Source: Strongylocentrotus droebachiensis (Eukaryota > Echinodermata > Echinoidea > Camarodonta > Strongylocentrotidae). From it: a DNA stretch of 64,000 bases. The DNA lies in the NCBI GenBank assembly GCA_035222895.1, contig JAVYIG010001813.1, positions 186,001 through 250,000 of the forward strand. The letters run 5' to 3'. Below the pieces are notes generated by a model. That model searched no databases. It was given only the letters and a program-made list of their open reading frames with translations, and was not told the DNA's origin. Below, one piece after another: positions 21,460 to 34,500 of this stretch (within the stretch, counting starts at the first letter, position 1; each line of letters opens with the position of its first letter). The position numbers and the translations under genes were made by a program.

Positions 21460-24400
21460 ATTATTCTTAATTGTCTAGTCTATTACATATGAACTAGGTG
21501 GAAGTTTGGCAATTAGGCCACGTTGGCAGTCTTTTATGGAACGAGATATAGGCCAATCGATGTTACACAATAAAGATATGTAAGATTGGACGGAGACAAA
21601 AAGGAAATAGACGACCTAGCTACTGAATGAAGAGGCGTTGCACCTAAAATCGGCTTGAAGAGCGCGTTCAGATGTGGTTAAGGTGAAAATCATGTGCTTC
21701 CGCGTTCTTTTCTCAAACTTCGTTATCCTGACAACCTGATGCGACGCGAAGGCCAGAAAGAACAGCGCGAAAAAAGTGGAAGCATATCACCAAAAAAAAA
21801 ATATATATATAAAGATTTCAAATTGGAAATATGGCAAGATAAAGCTAAAGAATTTGGAACAAACTGCCATGCCACGTGTTGCTGCTGTGTGTTTGTGCGT
21901 GTGCGTGCGTACGTTCCAAGTACCCATGCGGGCTGAGCATGGGACTTTCAAGAAGACTGTGCCAATTTCTTCTCATTTTGGTTTTCCCGTAAACCTACAC
22001 TATACAAGATTGTTTTATGATATAAATCACCGTCAGCTTTCGATTTTTTAAAGACAGTCGTTTGGCAGATCTGAAAAGCATCTTCGACTGTAATTATTTC
22101 GAATGCGTTATAAACGAGAAGAAAATAACGAAAGGTAAAAACAAAGATACAATGACTTCCTTTCAAGAATATCTCCTATAAAACATTTCATACGTGTTGA
22201 AAGAACTATAGGAGCCCTTTTATCATAACGCTGCATTGCTTTTATATTATTTGCTAAACGTGTTCCATGATGCATTTCGTTTTAAGGCTATAATAGTGTA
22301 TAATTGTTTGTGATAATACTTCTGATTTTATATATCTTATCGCGTCATATTTTACGTATTTAATGTTATTTGGTTTTGGTAGTACTGTTATTGATATTCA
22401 GATTTTATACATATTTCAAATGAACAATCGTTCAGTACCTAAGATATTTAAATCAAATTCAGTTTTTTTAGCATGAAAATATGAAAACTATATTACGAAG
22501 ACTTAGATAAAGACCTTATAGATATGGGTAGAACATATAACAAGTTGTCTGATGAGCTAAAAACCATAGATGTAGTGTTTAATGAGAAATCTAATATAAA
22601 CTAAGCAAATACTTTCTCAATGTTTTAATCTGTTAATACAAAATACTGAACATACGAACATTTATTACTTACGCTTGTTATATTGCTCGTTAATACTTAT
22701 TATATAGATTACATAAATGCTAAATATATTAGAGTACATAATCATTACTCGCATGTATAGTATGCAGGCGTATCTGCGTGTAAAATTTCACATGGACTTA
22801 GTTGGCATATTAAATCAAGTAACTCTTGATCTTTGTATACTCTCGAATTGCAAATATGTGTTTTGCTGTATAGCACTTTGGAAATCTATTTGATCTTAGA
22901 AATTATATTTGATATTTCAAGTCATATGAAATTGTCATCTTGTTTATTAAAATGGCGGGGGAAATTTCTGTAGATGATTCTCTAAAATTCATAGTATAGT
23001 ATTTTTTCATACAAAAAACATATTATTATACAATACATACTTCTTCTTCTTCTATGTGCCATATCCTGAGACGTTGGCGACCATGGAGTGCCACAACTCT
23101 CTATCAGATATTCTATGAAGTAATTCATTCTCCTCGAGATCAATTCAACATTCAGAAATCCCACTCCTTAAGCTACTCATCCACAGGATCCTCCTTTTAC
23201 CCGTACTCCTCCTCCCCTTGACTCTCCCAGTCAGTGCAAGATTTTCCAAACCATTCTTCCGTATAACATGGCCCAAGAAGCTCAGCTGTCGATCTCTTAT
23301 ATTATCCAGAAGCTTTCGTCTTGTTCCTGCCATGGCAAATACCTTATCATTAGAAACTCTTTCTGTCCATGAAATTCTTAGCATCCTTCTCAGGAACCAA
23401 ACTTCACAACTTTCCAATCACTTTCTTAGGTCTGACGTCAGGGTCCAAGCTTCACATCCATACATTAGAACTGGAAATACGTAGCAATTAGGTACGCGCA
23501 GTCTCTTTTTCATCTTCAGCTTCTTATATATACAATACAATACATACAGAGTATTAAAAAAAAATACATATATACATGTAGAAGGGTAACATTACAGATA
23601 ATAAGAATAAAATAAAATTAACTGGAAACAACTTCAGAAGCATATTAATGTAAAATGAGGGGTCAACAAAAATAAGCATTTAGTAGCCTAGTTGAACTTT
23701 GACCCCTAAACAAAGTACATATATAACAGCACATTAAGAAGAAAAAGAATGCAGGTGGAAACAGTAGAAGGGAAAAGGAAAACATAATACAGAAAATATG
23801 TAAACAATGATATACGTCATAAATCAAATATGATATTCAAGTTGCTGAGTACAAATCTAATAAACACAATCGAAATGAACGTTTAAAACTATTTACTATG
23901 TAAGAAATAAGTGACATAACTTTTGATTTCGTTTCAAATACGTATGCTACTGATACCAGTAAAATCTATTTCTCTACCAGATCTCTCTTAAGCTTGATAT
24001 AATTTTATTTGCAAGATTTTCATAAAGTTTTCAAAGAAATGCTTAATAAATTGTTTGAATATACGTCTGGCATTGATATCTCTTGCATGCGTGGAGTGCG
24101 ATTTTAACTTAATGAAGGTGAGTGGAGGGTATAATTATTAAACAATTTTAGAAAGAGAGAGAGAGTGTATTTGAAGAGAGAACTAAAGAGGGAGGATAAT
24201 AGAAAGAGAAAGAGAGAGAGATAGAGAGCGAGATAAAGAAGCGGAAGGGGTGGGGGCACCCAAACGTTACAACTTGCATACTTCAAATCGAGGCATATAA
24301 AGACTTTAATGGTAAATGCTCCCCGAAGGGCAAAAGTATCACGGTAAACTTCCAAACCCTAATGTGAAGTTGACAGAATTATACATCCAATGTGTTACTT
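21460..24400 (+). repeat. 3' flank of paralog B: segmental duplicate of 5480-8340
   Basis: It aligns in order with the flank downstream of paralog A and contains no supported gene. It is interrupted at about 22990-23890 by sequence absent from the other copy, including a LINE remnant. Short frames at 21694-22051 are not conserved between the two copies. A GA-rich tract (about 24150-24240) marks the place of the GA tract at 8040-8190. Confidence 0.65.
22990..23530 (-). pseudogene. LINE reverse-transcriptase C-terminal fragment
   Basis: On the minus strand, 23525 to 23145 reads VLMYGCEAWTL, a stop, then RRMLRISWTERVSND and FLGHVIRKNGLENLALTGRV, continuing with a basic KGRRSTGKRR stretch. This is the characteristic C-terminal end of a widespread family of animal non-LTR elements (the YGCEtW..RRmLri.W...LGHv.R pattern). 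Only the last part of the ORF and a 3' UTR (ending near 23030 with a CTT-rich tail) are present, with at least one stop. It is a dead, 5'-truncated insertion inside the duplicated flank. Confidence 0.8.
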
Positions 24401-24748
24401 ACTTAGAACATGAACAAAGTGTCATTTGAATTTTGTTAACGACATAGGAAATGCACAAAGCACGTCAAAACAAAGTTAAATGACAATTGCTCATTCGACA
24501 TAGTACGATTCGTAGATAAAAGGCCGAGTTTCACAACGATGCAGAAAGCTTTTTCTAACTAGTTCAAGACAATGGTGGTATGAATCAACATGATGATCTT
24601 GTGTATCCTGTATAAGTATATTCTGATAAATAAAAATAAAAAATAATAAAGGAATAAATTACTCATGTAAATCTCTTTAAAAATAACAAATAAGTACAAA
24701 GTCAAATAATATTAATTAGGAATGGACGGTCCCGAAATAAAACACTAA

Positions 24749-25338
24749 CTGTAGAAGCAGTAAAAGATTGTTAATTTTCACTAAGGTGATCACCACAGTA
24801 TGGCTTATTATAATATTAATGACTGCTTTGAGAAAAACAAATATTTCTCGAATATTAAAGCAGTCATTAATACTTTTATATGCCGAAAAAAGAGTCAACT
24901 TATGACACCACCTTGGCCTTTATTTAGTTTATCTGCACCGTTGTTTTTTATAAGTGTATCTTTGAGAGTAGACTAAAAAATAAAAAATAAAAAATCTGTT
25001 GTCGAAGATGGGATTCGATCTCTTGCGCATCAACGATGATAAGCTGTAGAAGCAGTAAAAGATTGTTAATTTTCACTAAGGTGATCACCACAGTATGGCT
25101 TATTATAATATTAATGACTGCTTTGAGAAAAACAAATATTTCTCGAATATTAAAGCAGTCATTAATACTTTTATATGCCGAAAAAAGAGTCAACTTATGA
25201 CACCACCTTGGCCTTTATTTAGTTTATCTGCACCGTTGTTTTTTATAAGTGTATCTTTGAGAGTAGACTAAAAAATAAAAAATAAAAAATCTGTTGTCGA
25301 AGATGGGATTCGATCTCTTGCGCATCAACGATGATAAG
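24749..25338. repeat. Exact 295 bp tandem duplication
   Basis: 24749-25043 and 25044-25338 read the same throughout by eye. The unit runs from CTGTAGAAGCAGTAAAAG to CATCAACGATGATAAG and contains part of the minus-strand tRNA-like SINE, including the T-rich tail and B-box region. It contains an inner inverted repeat around GACTGCTTTGAG..AATATTAAAGCAGTC. Lack of divergence means either a very recent duplication or an assembly error. Confidence 0.85.
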
Positions 25339-25805
25339 ATTTAAATCATCGCCTTAGACCGCTCCGCCCACGCGCACTGATAACATAACTAGCAGTTTTC
25401 TCTTATATATACATTAAAATGGATTGAAAACGGCTTCGCGTGCTGGATGATTCGCGGCAGCTCCATTAATCTTTATTTTCGTCTTCATGTCAACAATGCA
25501 AGATAAAATTGTCGGTAAGATCGATCGAGATTCAATTGTATTGAAATTACCGACCAATTCATCGCACACGTACGGTATCCTCGATCGCTCAGACCATTTT
25601 TTTTAACATGTCAACCTATGGGTATTTCACCAAGACTGAACTATTTTCCCGGTAACCATGGTTACTGGGATTTTAGAACTATTTTTTAGAACTATTACAT
25701 GGGTTTGGAATTTTACCGGGAATTTTACAGGAATAGTTAAAGTTTATGAATGCAATTTCGACCAATCAGATGGCTGGATTTCTTAAGTGAGGTATATAAT
25801 AGCTT
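25090..25805 (-). mobile_element. tRNA-SINE-bearing repeat family B, - strand copy
   Basis: Read on the minus strand it starts ATACCTCACTTAAGAAATCC and continues with CTGATTGGTCGAAATTG, CCCGGTAACCATGG on the opposite strand, a tRNA-like head (GGCGGAGCGGTCTAAGGC, about 25346-25363) and a B box (AGATCGAATCCC). It ends in a T-rich tail and AAAGCAGTCATTAATA. A + strand copy with a further insertion is at 47412-48968. A shorter relative without the tRNA part is at 54963-55395. Confidence 0.75.
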
Positions 25806-26087
25806 ATACTGTAGTGGTGTTTGCTCCTTAAATGGCACCTTCAACGCTGCGCAAAATCCATGAAAGTAAAGCGAAACGCACACTATACGACTTTGACGCA
25901 ATTTTGGACATTCAATGTGCAAATTTCGAATCATCGAGGATCTTAATTGGCATTATGTTTAATTAAAAAAAATATATATTACAAAAAACAAAAAACCGAA
26001 ATTCCCAGGGATTACAGGCATTCTTGGAGGTGAACAATTTACATCGGCGCAGATTCCTAGTGACGTCAGACCATTAGTGCTATCACT

Positions 26088-26672
26088 ATGAATATGACAG
26101 ACAAAGAAAGAGGACAAAATTACAGTTTCTAATTCTACCCTCAACAATTTATGTGGTAGACAAAGGAACATCCCTTCACTGCTAGTATGTAAAAATGTGT
26201 AAAACAGGTGAATATGCATGTGACACCTGTTCTACACATTTTTACATAATAGCAGTGAAGGCATGTTCTTTCGTCTACCACATCAATAAGCGAGTTCGTA
26301 AATAGATCTGGAACGCATGACCCCAAAATATCCACAGATATTTGACACGATGGATACTTCCCACGTGTGCATTTTAGAATAATCACTGCCGAAGTGATGG
26401 AGGTGCTTCATGAATACCTTTTGTTTGCCTCTTGAGAAGAATACTTCCACCTGTGTATCAGATAAATGTACTGTTGGTGCATAAATGAATACTGATTACA
26501 TAACTTTCATGAGCACTATCCGAGTATTCGTCTCAATGGTTTTACAATTTGGGTACGAATAACCTTTATCTGCCCATGCGCAAATCCTAATTACGCACTC
26601 GCTTATTGTTTAGGGTAGAATGAGGAACTGTATATATATTTTGTCCTCTTCTTTGTCCGTCATGTTCACAGT
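26088..26672. mobile_element. Foldback element, copy 2 (long arms)
   Basis: Outer arms read CTATGAATATGACAGACAAA at the left and TTTGTCCGTCATGTTCACAG at the right. The inner arms (about 26152-26288) form a near-perfect palindrome around GAATATGCATGTGACACC. About 330 bases of unique sequence lie between the inner right arm and the outer right arm. The family is the same as 12239-12462. It holds no coding sequence. Confidence 0.75.
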
Positions 26673-29600
26673 GTATTGTCTACGATTTCAAGCCGATTTG
26701 GCTGTTACTCTCATTGCCAGTATATGCTTTAATTCCTGTTGGTATTCTTATCATTAGAACCCGAATCCCGAATATAATGTTTGTTAAGATTTCCGTATCT
26801 AAAATGAGTGTCGGTTGGCTGAACATCAGATCACGGGAGAATCGTATAGTATGCGGGCTAACGCACCTGCTCCGGCATGAAACGTGAGGGCACACGAAAC
26901 CACCAAGTTACTATGACAAGGCCCAGCGGAACTTTTCAGAAGCGCCATCTACAGGTCAAAGCACTCACTTGGATGGATTCGAGGAGAAGAAAGTACTGAA
27001 TTCCAATCTAACGTTATCATCTTGAAAATGCAGAATGGGCAGATAAAGTGAACTCTTGCATCAGCACATTGGAACAGACAGAAATATTGCCGGGGTGGAA
27101 GGAAAATAAATTGAAATAGAAAATGATACAAAAAGGAAAGACAGAATTGTGGATATTACCTGTTGTAGTTTTATGTGGTATTTTGAGGATAGATCAATCC
27201 TTAATAAGACAAAAAGAAACAGGCAAACAGATTAGTTTTTGTTTCTTTTACATTTTAAACATCAGCAAAATGATATGATTATTCATAGGAATAGATACAT
27301 CAATAATAAAAATTGCCCTACTTGGCATTTTCCCCACACCATAGAAATACTGCTCACTTTGGATACTTTTCCATATATGATTTACAGTTACATTGTAACT
27401 TCCAAAAGCAATAAGCAAGGTATAACAATTAAATGCACAAATATGCATAAGTAATCATGAATACAGAAACATAAATTTCCTTTTTGTATAGTTCTCTTTA
27501 CTATTACAATGACTCACTCCTCTTGAGCTCTCGAGGAGAGACTCCTAGCGAGACACCGAGACTAGAATTACACCAACTAGATAGTGCACCATCTCCAACC
27601 AAATGCCATCTCCAACCAAATGATGAAGTAAGACCTCTGTAAAATCAATGATAACTTAAATGATAACTTCTATAACTTTCAAATTCTTAGAAAGTGACAA
27701 TCAACTTGCAAGCTTTTGATATATAACAATATTTTTTTTATTCCCTACGTTTTCAAACTCAAGCTCAACAACTTTTACTTTGACAACATAATATCCAATA
27801 CTAATGATACAAATTATCTCTTTACCTAGCTATTACCGTATTTCAGGTCTTCTTTCACATACACAATACGTATACAGAGAAGAACCAACCGTATCAGGTT
27901 TATCCTACACTGATACAGGTTTTCTACACCAGCTCATTATGAAAAGTATAAATGAAAGACCTCCAAATTTTGACATAATTTTATCTGGGTATACTATGCA
28001 GAGTGTTTCTCTATAGATTCTTCTAGTAGTATCACTGTCACATAATAACAGCAGGAATGTGAAACACAACTCACAACTCAATAAGACACACAAGAGTTGT
28101 CAACTACACATGTAATCAAGTTTCCTCTATGAGGTTTCATTACAATGATGCATGTCAAATGCATTTTAATTTCACTTAGAACTTACCATAAATGCTGCAG
28201 AAATACTTTTAAGTAGCTTCTCTGTCAAATCGAACCGCCCAAGTCATGAGTGGATGCATGGTCTATGCTCAGCCCTCTCAACCTGTGATGTGGCAAATAA
28301 AAAAAATCTCTTCTCTCAATATTACCCTAAACCCTCTCTGACCCAAGGTCAAAGTGGACTTCCCCTTTTAGGGACCTTCTCAGAAGTACACTAAAGGGAT
28401 CTCCGTATTCAGAGACATATATCCTTTCATTCAGGGACCTCCTCAACAAATAGAATTAAGAAACATTTCGACTTGTCACATTCTCCCATGTTAATAGTTG
28501 CTGTCTCAGCAACAAATATTAAGAAACATTTCGACCTGTCACATTCATATGAAAATTATGAACAAAATATGCACCAAATTCAATGAATAAAATGTTTATG
28601 CATAGGAAAGGAAGTGATTCTTATTTTTGTTGCATTTAAAAATACGAAAATCTTTTTTAACACATAACAAGGATTATGAAATATCGCATTGAGTATATAA
28701 TTGCATATATCCAATCATTTCCCTTTTGGCTAACCATACATACCTTTCATCTTAATTGACAATGAACCCAATCAGCCATGACATCAATGGAAATGAATCA
28801 ATTGAAAGATGAGGAGCTGTGCAAAACTGCCGAAGGTAATGTCCTTGAATTGAACCCTCTTAATTATGATTTATTATAATACACACTGTATGTCCTTTCA
28901 TGGCGAGCGTGCTACATAATCACCTTCGAGAACACTGTCATATATAGGGTCTCTGTTATAGCTCTTTTCCCCTACCACGTTTGCTGCGGGTTTTCCGAAT
29001 TTCATGTAACACAACCATTTCATGGTGAAATGTTGGTTTGTCTTTGGTTGCCAGTGTTTATTGGTATGCACTTCGACTTTAAAAGGGAATTGATGATGTT
29101 TTGAAAAAAATAACCGCTGGTAATTCACAGGGCTCGGGGTGAAGCGTTAAATCATAATGCTGGCATCGAGTATTTTGCGAAAGAGCTTAGCGTCAATTGC
29201 ATGTTTGCGTAACTATTATGATTTGACATGGATCGATGCATGACATGACAATGATTTGGTGAAGTGTTTCAGTGACTCGGTTAAGAATTATCCATAGAAA
29301 ATGTGCATGACTGCGACAGGTCATTTTATTGCCAAGTTGTTGCGATAGGATTATAAAATAATAGGCCTATCCGGTCGTGGCGTTCTTAAACGCGAATTCT
29401 TGAATACGTGTACATGATTGGTGTTGGTCGCTTAAAGGGTGTTTCGAAGCAAATGTTTTCTCCTTTAATGATTAATATCTTTCTTATCACCAATAAATAT
29501 GTGATTTATTTCATTCCATTCGTTTGAACACACAGTAACGTTTTTGCAGTGTGGCATTCGTTTTTCAAAAGCTTTTACCGTTTAAAAGATATCGTACAAA

Positions 29601-29695
29601 ATTGACTTCGTGAGGTCCTTAAATGCACCATTTTCATCACCGAATCGCCTGGTCCGTAGGATTTGGATATTCTTCTTCAGCTTCGGTATGCAACT
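26673..29695. other. Intergenic stretch without recognisable genes
   Basis: I see no supported gene in this 3 kb. Frames of 60-76 codons at 26680, 26949, 27239, 27804 and 28898 have no recognisable motifs, splice context or paralogous copy. A short direct repeat (TTAAGAAACATTTCGAC) occurs at about 28446 and 28518. Confidence 0.5.
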
Positions 29696-29885
29696 ATCGC
29701 TTCTCGGCCTTTTGGCTAAGATCATGTGTAGTATCCGTTCTTTTCAGCTTAATATCTGAAACGCGACTCACCGAGTCGCTTCTTTATTTAACTGATTTTT
29801 GAACCTAGGACATGGAATAGGGGCTTGCTCCGTCCTGTCCACGGGTTGGCCCGGTATTGCAGTACTTCCGGGATCGGCCCACCCC
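29696..29885 (+). ncRNA. RNU2: U2 spliceosomal snRNA
   Basis: The sequence begins ATCGCTTCTCGGCCTTTTGG and contains the branch-point recognition segment GTGTAGTATC and the stem I/II region. U2 pairs with the intron branch site in the spliceosome. Stem-loop II is GCGACTC..GAGTCGC, which differs from vertebrate U2 but pairs fully. An Sm-like site (GATTTTTGA) follows. Stem III (GGACATGGAATAG..CTCCGTCCTGTCC) and stem IV (CCCGGTATTGCAGTAC..CCGGG) both show paired changes relative to vertebrate U2. About 190 nt matches the normal length. One base before the recognition segment differs (ATG instead of AAG). Intact stems argue for a working gene; a recent pseudogene is possible because no promoter element could be assigned. 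Confidence 0.9.
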
Positions 29886-30559
29886 TCAGGGGTTAAAATG
29901 ACGGTGACTTGATAAAGAACTCCCCATTAAAATGTGACATTATGTCGACTTCTTAAATATTTATTGTGACTTGGTGAACAATTAATGTCCACCGAAAATG
30001 TAATATTATGGTGACTTGGTGACGAGTCCCCAAGACTCCGCGAAGAAATAATAAACATATTTGTTAGACGCTGACTCATTCTCGTTCTTGATTGTGTTCG
30101 TTTATATTGTTGATGTTTGTTTAAACAAAAATTGTAATTCCAAATATTTGTTGTGTAAGATTCTTTGTTAAATACACTGACCATAGAAAAGGCTTGCAGA
30201 ATTACAAAAAAATTATATTTCCCTTAAATTTTGTGATAATACCCCCCCCCCCCCCCCCCCCCCCGTCTAAGAACAAAAAAACAGGCCCATTTTGGAATCA
30301 CTGCGCTGATGCCTGACGAATGTATACACAACACACAAATCGTACATAACGATTACATGGTACAGTGGTTGTATGAATACATTGCGATCTATGCTCATCA
30401 AATTGGCAACTCCACATGTAAGTGTACTTTGAACCGGCTACTTTCTGCACACGTGAGTTGGTACACTACTAAATTCAAATGCTTTTGTTTTGCACCACAA
30501 CTTTTGCTCTGGGTTTTCCCGATTTCATGTAACACGACCGAAATGGCGAAGTGTGACGT
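29886..30559. other. Region downstream of U2, with poly-C run
   Basis: Directly after U2 lies GGTTAAAATGACGG, a possible but weak snRNA 3' box. Then come loose repeats of a GGTGACTTGGTGA-type motif (about 29905-30025). A run of about 23 C lies at 30242-30264. The frames at 29927-30184 and 30309-30653 have no motif or paralogous support. Confidence 0.4.
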
Positions 30560-31129
30560 CAGTGGCGGATCCAAGGGGGCGGGGGGCTCGCCCCCCCCCT
30601 CCTCCCTGGGGAAAGAAACATGTAAAAACAGGTTAATTTTACATTTTGTTTAGATGGGCCCCCCCCCCCCCCCCAACCTGCCGCTCAAGGAGGGGGGGGG
30701 GGGAGATTTTTTTGAAATTTTTCGATTGCCAAAAAAAATATTTTAAAAATAGTGCTCACTATCATTCTTCCATCATTAACGTGGAGAGGAATATTGTCTA
30801 ATTTGCGCGTGGCATGTTGGCGGTGCCAGTTTATGTTATTGAAAGTATAAATTGTGTATTTCATATCACAAGTCAAAAGTCTGTTTATGATTGATTGAAT
30901 TCCTCACCCGCTTCCCTTTTTGCGCATGATACATGCCTTTAGCTACAGAAATTCCTATAAGCCAACAAGTAATAACTAGACCACTATAGTGGCGATCTAG
31001 AGGGGGGGGGGGGGGGGGGGATGGGGATGGATGTTGATTAAAAAAATATCTGCTTATTCGCCGGGTGGCTGATTCGTCGCTAAACATTTTCTGACTCCCC
31101 TCCTTTGGCTCCGACTGGATCCACCCCTG
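30560..31129. mobile_element. hAT-type MITE, copy 1
   Basis: It starts CAGTGGCGGATCCAAGGGGG and ends CGACTGGATCCACCCCTG, the terminal inverted repeat common to this group of hAT-like non-autonomous elements. It contains several G and C homopolymer runs (30580, 30660, 30690, 31003). Copies 2 and 3 lie at 36031-36205 and 44084-44342. An 8 bp target duplication was not clear for this copy. Confidence 0.7.
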
Positions 31130-31239
31130 CTACTACGTCACATGCTTACATAGAAAGTACAACACATCTTTATGCTATGGTATTGCTATTAAGCGTGTAA
31201 CGTGTTTCTTCGCGCATACACGGTGAAATCTGTACAAAG

Positions 31240-31540
31240 ATGGCTACTTCCAGCTCGGGGATTAGGAAAGGGAAGGATACATTACGACGTGAAATCTTAT
31301 GGTACAAACCAGGCAAGGCTGTGCCATGTGAAGATGAACGAGTGGTGTTTCCTGATAAGCTTGTAGTTGGTATTGTTGATCTGTACGGCGATGGTGCGTA
31401 CGGCATAGTCCATGCTATGAGACGCGCTCTTTACGGAGACGTAGATCAGTACCCGCTCGCTGGTATTCCTCAAACATCTACTCAGGATCAGGATGAATAT
31501 CTCACTGATTCAATATCTGTCATCATGATTAATTTCTGTG
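31240..31540 (+). CDS. Paralog C exon 1: start and first half of G-like domain
   Basis: The ATG has A at -3 and G at +4. Residues 41-46 form strand 1 (LVVGIV). Residues 47-56 ([10 protein letters not shown]) occupy the P-loop position, and the helix [10 protein letters not shown] follows. A working P-loop needs GxxxxGK[S/T]; Lys and Ser/Thr are both missing, as in paralog B. The strand [10 protein letters not shown] near the exon end corresponds to the DxxG strand, with D replaced by N. The donor GTATGT is at 31541, phase 1. Confidence 0.82.
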
Positions 31541-34500
31541 GTATGTATGTTAGAACAAATTGCATTATTGTTTTGTTTGGTGTTGTTGTAATTCAAATGA
31601 GACTACGCCTTTATTACGAACCTGTATTTATGGGATGAAAACTATTTCCTTATCCATAAGGAATTGGTAAACTAATGAATTGTATGGGCAAATTGTGTTT
31701 TTAGTATTACTAAACCAATGGAATGCCCTTTTACCCTAAATAGAGTAGCATTGTGAAAAAAAAAAAAAAAAAAAAACTAAACATGACAGATAAAACTAAT
31801 AATTTATTGGTATTTCTTTTTCTTTTCTTAATTGTCTCTAGTAAACACTTATGCCCACGTGCCTAACTGCGTGTTGTACATTTGTAGTAAATATGTTTGG
31901 CAGAAGAAAATATATTGAATTCAATTCAATTATAGCGGTTTGACAAAACTTGAAATTACCTTCACGTTGGAAAAATACTACGCTGACTCGAAAATAAATG
32001 TCATTCAACAATGTCATACCCATACTCAGTCTCTTGAATTGTACAATTATATTTGCTAAATATATGTCGTCTTGACAAAGTCTTGATAAAGAAAAAGTTG
32101 AGTTCTGGTCATGTGATTGCATTGTAGAAAGAAAAAAAAACGTTGTGGAATCAATCAGATAAGGTTGATCATCTAGTATATAAGTACTGCTGTGAACTGC
32201 AATGTTCTGGAATCATCACAATATGAAATTTTGCCCAGTCTTGGAAAAGTTACAAGCACTGTATACAGAAAGATGTATATCGGACTTCACGAGCACGTGG
32301 CGTAAACATCTGTTCCGATTTATATGATGTTACATGCCATATTTAGAATATTAAGGCATTTGAGGAGCCATGCTTTCCAGGGAACATTTTTTAACTGATC
32401 GTCATAATGTTTTTCACAATTGCATTATAAAATGATAACGCTCACGAATTATTTGTCACCTCTTCCCAGAACTCAACCTTCTCTTTAAACATTTTAATTG
32501 TATGTATATTGACGTTATAAACCATGCTATACACCGAGTAACCAATTAACTGTAAACATCATCTAACCTTTTTCGTCCGAAAGGTAGAAATATGTGAACG
32601 CTTGTGTTCTCTTAAATATTCATTGTTTTAACTGTAAAAGGTAACTCTTAGAATACTTATTGCATGACACACCTCAAACACATGGAACGGAACATATCAT
32701 TTGCTGCTTTAAAGAATGGAATAAAATTAAACGAATATGTGTAAGCCGTTGAATTTGACATGTCAACTATATGAAACAATTATTAGTTAGACGATGTATG
32801 TTTCACCGTGACCATAAACCTGGCCTGCCTGATGTAATACGTTTGGATACTACCAGGCGGATATTTTGCTTGAGCATACACGTGTGTATGTGAATTGCAA
32901 ACACACCTTTTCGAACATTGTCAATCATCAGATCCCTACTTCGGGATTGTAAAAAACGAACTGCGAATAGTTATATGATTGACTCTTTTCTCTCTCAAAA
33001 GCTTAATAAGAATAAGGTCCATAACAAACGTTCTCAATTACAATTTCAATATCATGAAGCTCAAACAGTGTTGATTTATATATATGCACAATTTTATTGA
33101 AGAGAGTGATGTCTTGGGCTTTTCGGACATCCTCATTCTGGTAATGTTGTTATGCCTATGCCTATGGGTGTTTTTATTCATGGTTTTGGAATTGTACTTT
33201 TATTGCCACCTGCAATTCTTACTTAATTATCACATGACATTAGAGTTATGAGCCTACATAGAATAATCAATTCATCATTATTTCGGCACCCCCTTCTTAG
33301 TATGATTCCACGACTCTCAAACACATGGAAGATTGACTTCATGAAACGAATTATGTTCACTGTTTTGTATTAACACAAGATATTATGAATGTTATTCCAC
33401 AACAAATTTCAACGTAATATTCTCTTCATGGAACGCATTTATTTCACAAAATATATATATTTATTTGTGTTTATTTTATTGCACAAACAATTATCCATTG
33501 GGATAATCTGACATATTGCATGTAATTTATATAACTATACAAGCTTGTCTACTTTGTTCAATCTCTGCTTATGCATGTAGGCTAAATGTCATGTTCATAG
33601 TATGAACAATATTCATCATGCAGAATCTATCAAACATGTTCTCTCTAACTATCTTAACAGGTTTATACGAGTATGATATTCAAGACCTTGCTGAAGAGGT
33701 TGGATGTATGATGGTGTTATTTCAGTGAGTATTTTCTGTTTGTCTCCATATAAACATGAGCCATACGTTTTCTGAATGAATTTTAATATTACATCTCTTA
33801 TTGCAAATCTAAAGAAGAAAATAATTCACAAAAGTAGAAAACACTGGTTTTAGTGATTTGATCAAACTTCCTTAAATGGACTTTATGATAATAAGAAACA
33901 TGTATTAAGAATTAATCAATCATTTGATTAGGACTGAAACATTGATTATAATAATGATAACTAACAGAAAACTCACATCTCCTTCAAAATCATGTCACTC
34001 AGTACCCTTAAATTTCCAAAATAGGTTCGACTACTTTTTTTTGTCATAGACAAACTAATTGTGCCAAACAATAACTTCAAGTACAAGTTTATTGTTACAC
34101 TGTCGCTCATAAAGTTGGAATTATTTTAAAAATAATTTAAAAATAATAGATCTAGATAATAGTATACATTCTCAGATTTTATTGAATAATAATTGGACAA
34201 TGTGTGTTTTGCGTGACTGCTAAAGCATGTGTAGGCTACTGTGCTAATCAACTAGGGGACCTACGCCCTTAAGTCATAAATGACAGTAATGAGGATTAAT
34301 GCCCCACAAAAGGGCACTTATATAGCACATTGACACAGTTTTGATCCTGGGGCCTCACAGTTACGAGGCCATTGCTTTGTCACTGAACCATGACTGTACG
34401 CAGAAGGGGGCTAGGGTAGGGGGCAGTTTCCATAAATGTAAAAAAAAAAGAAAAAGCAATAAATTTTCAATAATTTATTGCATTTTACCCCGGTTCCCAA

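Noticed and set aside
25340..25375. tRNA-like heads at 25346 and 47903 as working tRNA genes
   Set aside because: A- and B-box-like blocks exist, but no closed acceptor stem could be formed and both are embedded in a dispersed repeat (one is split by an insertion). They are SINE heads.
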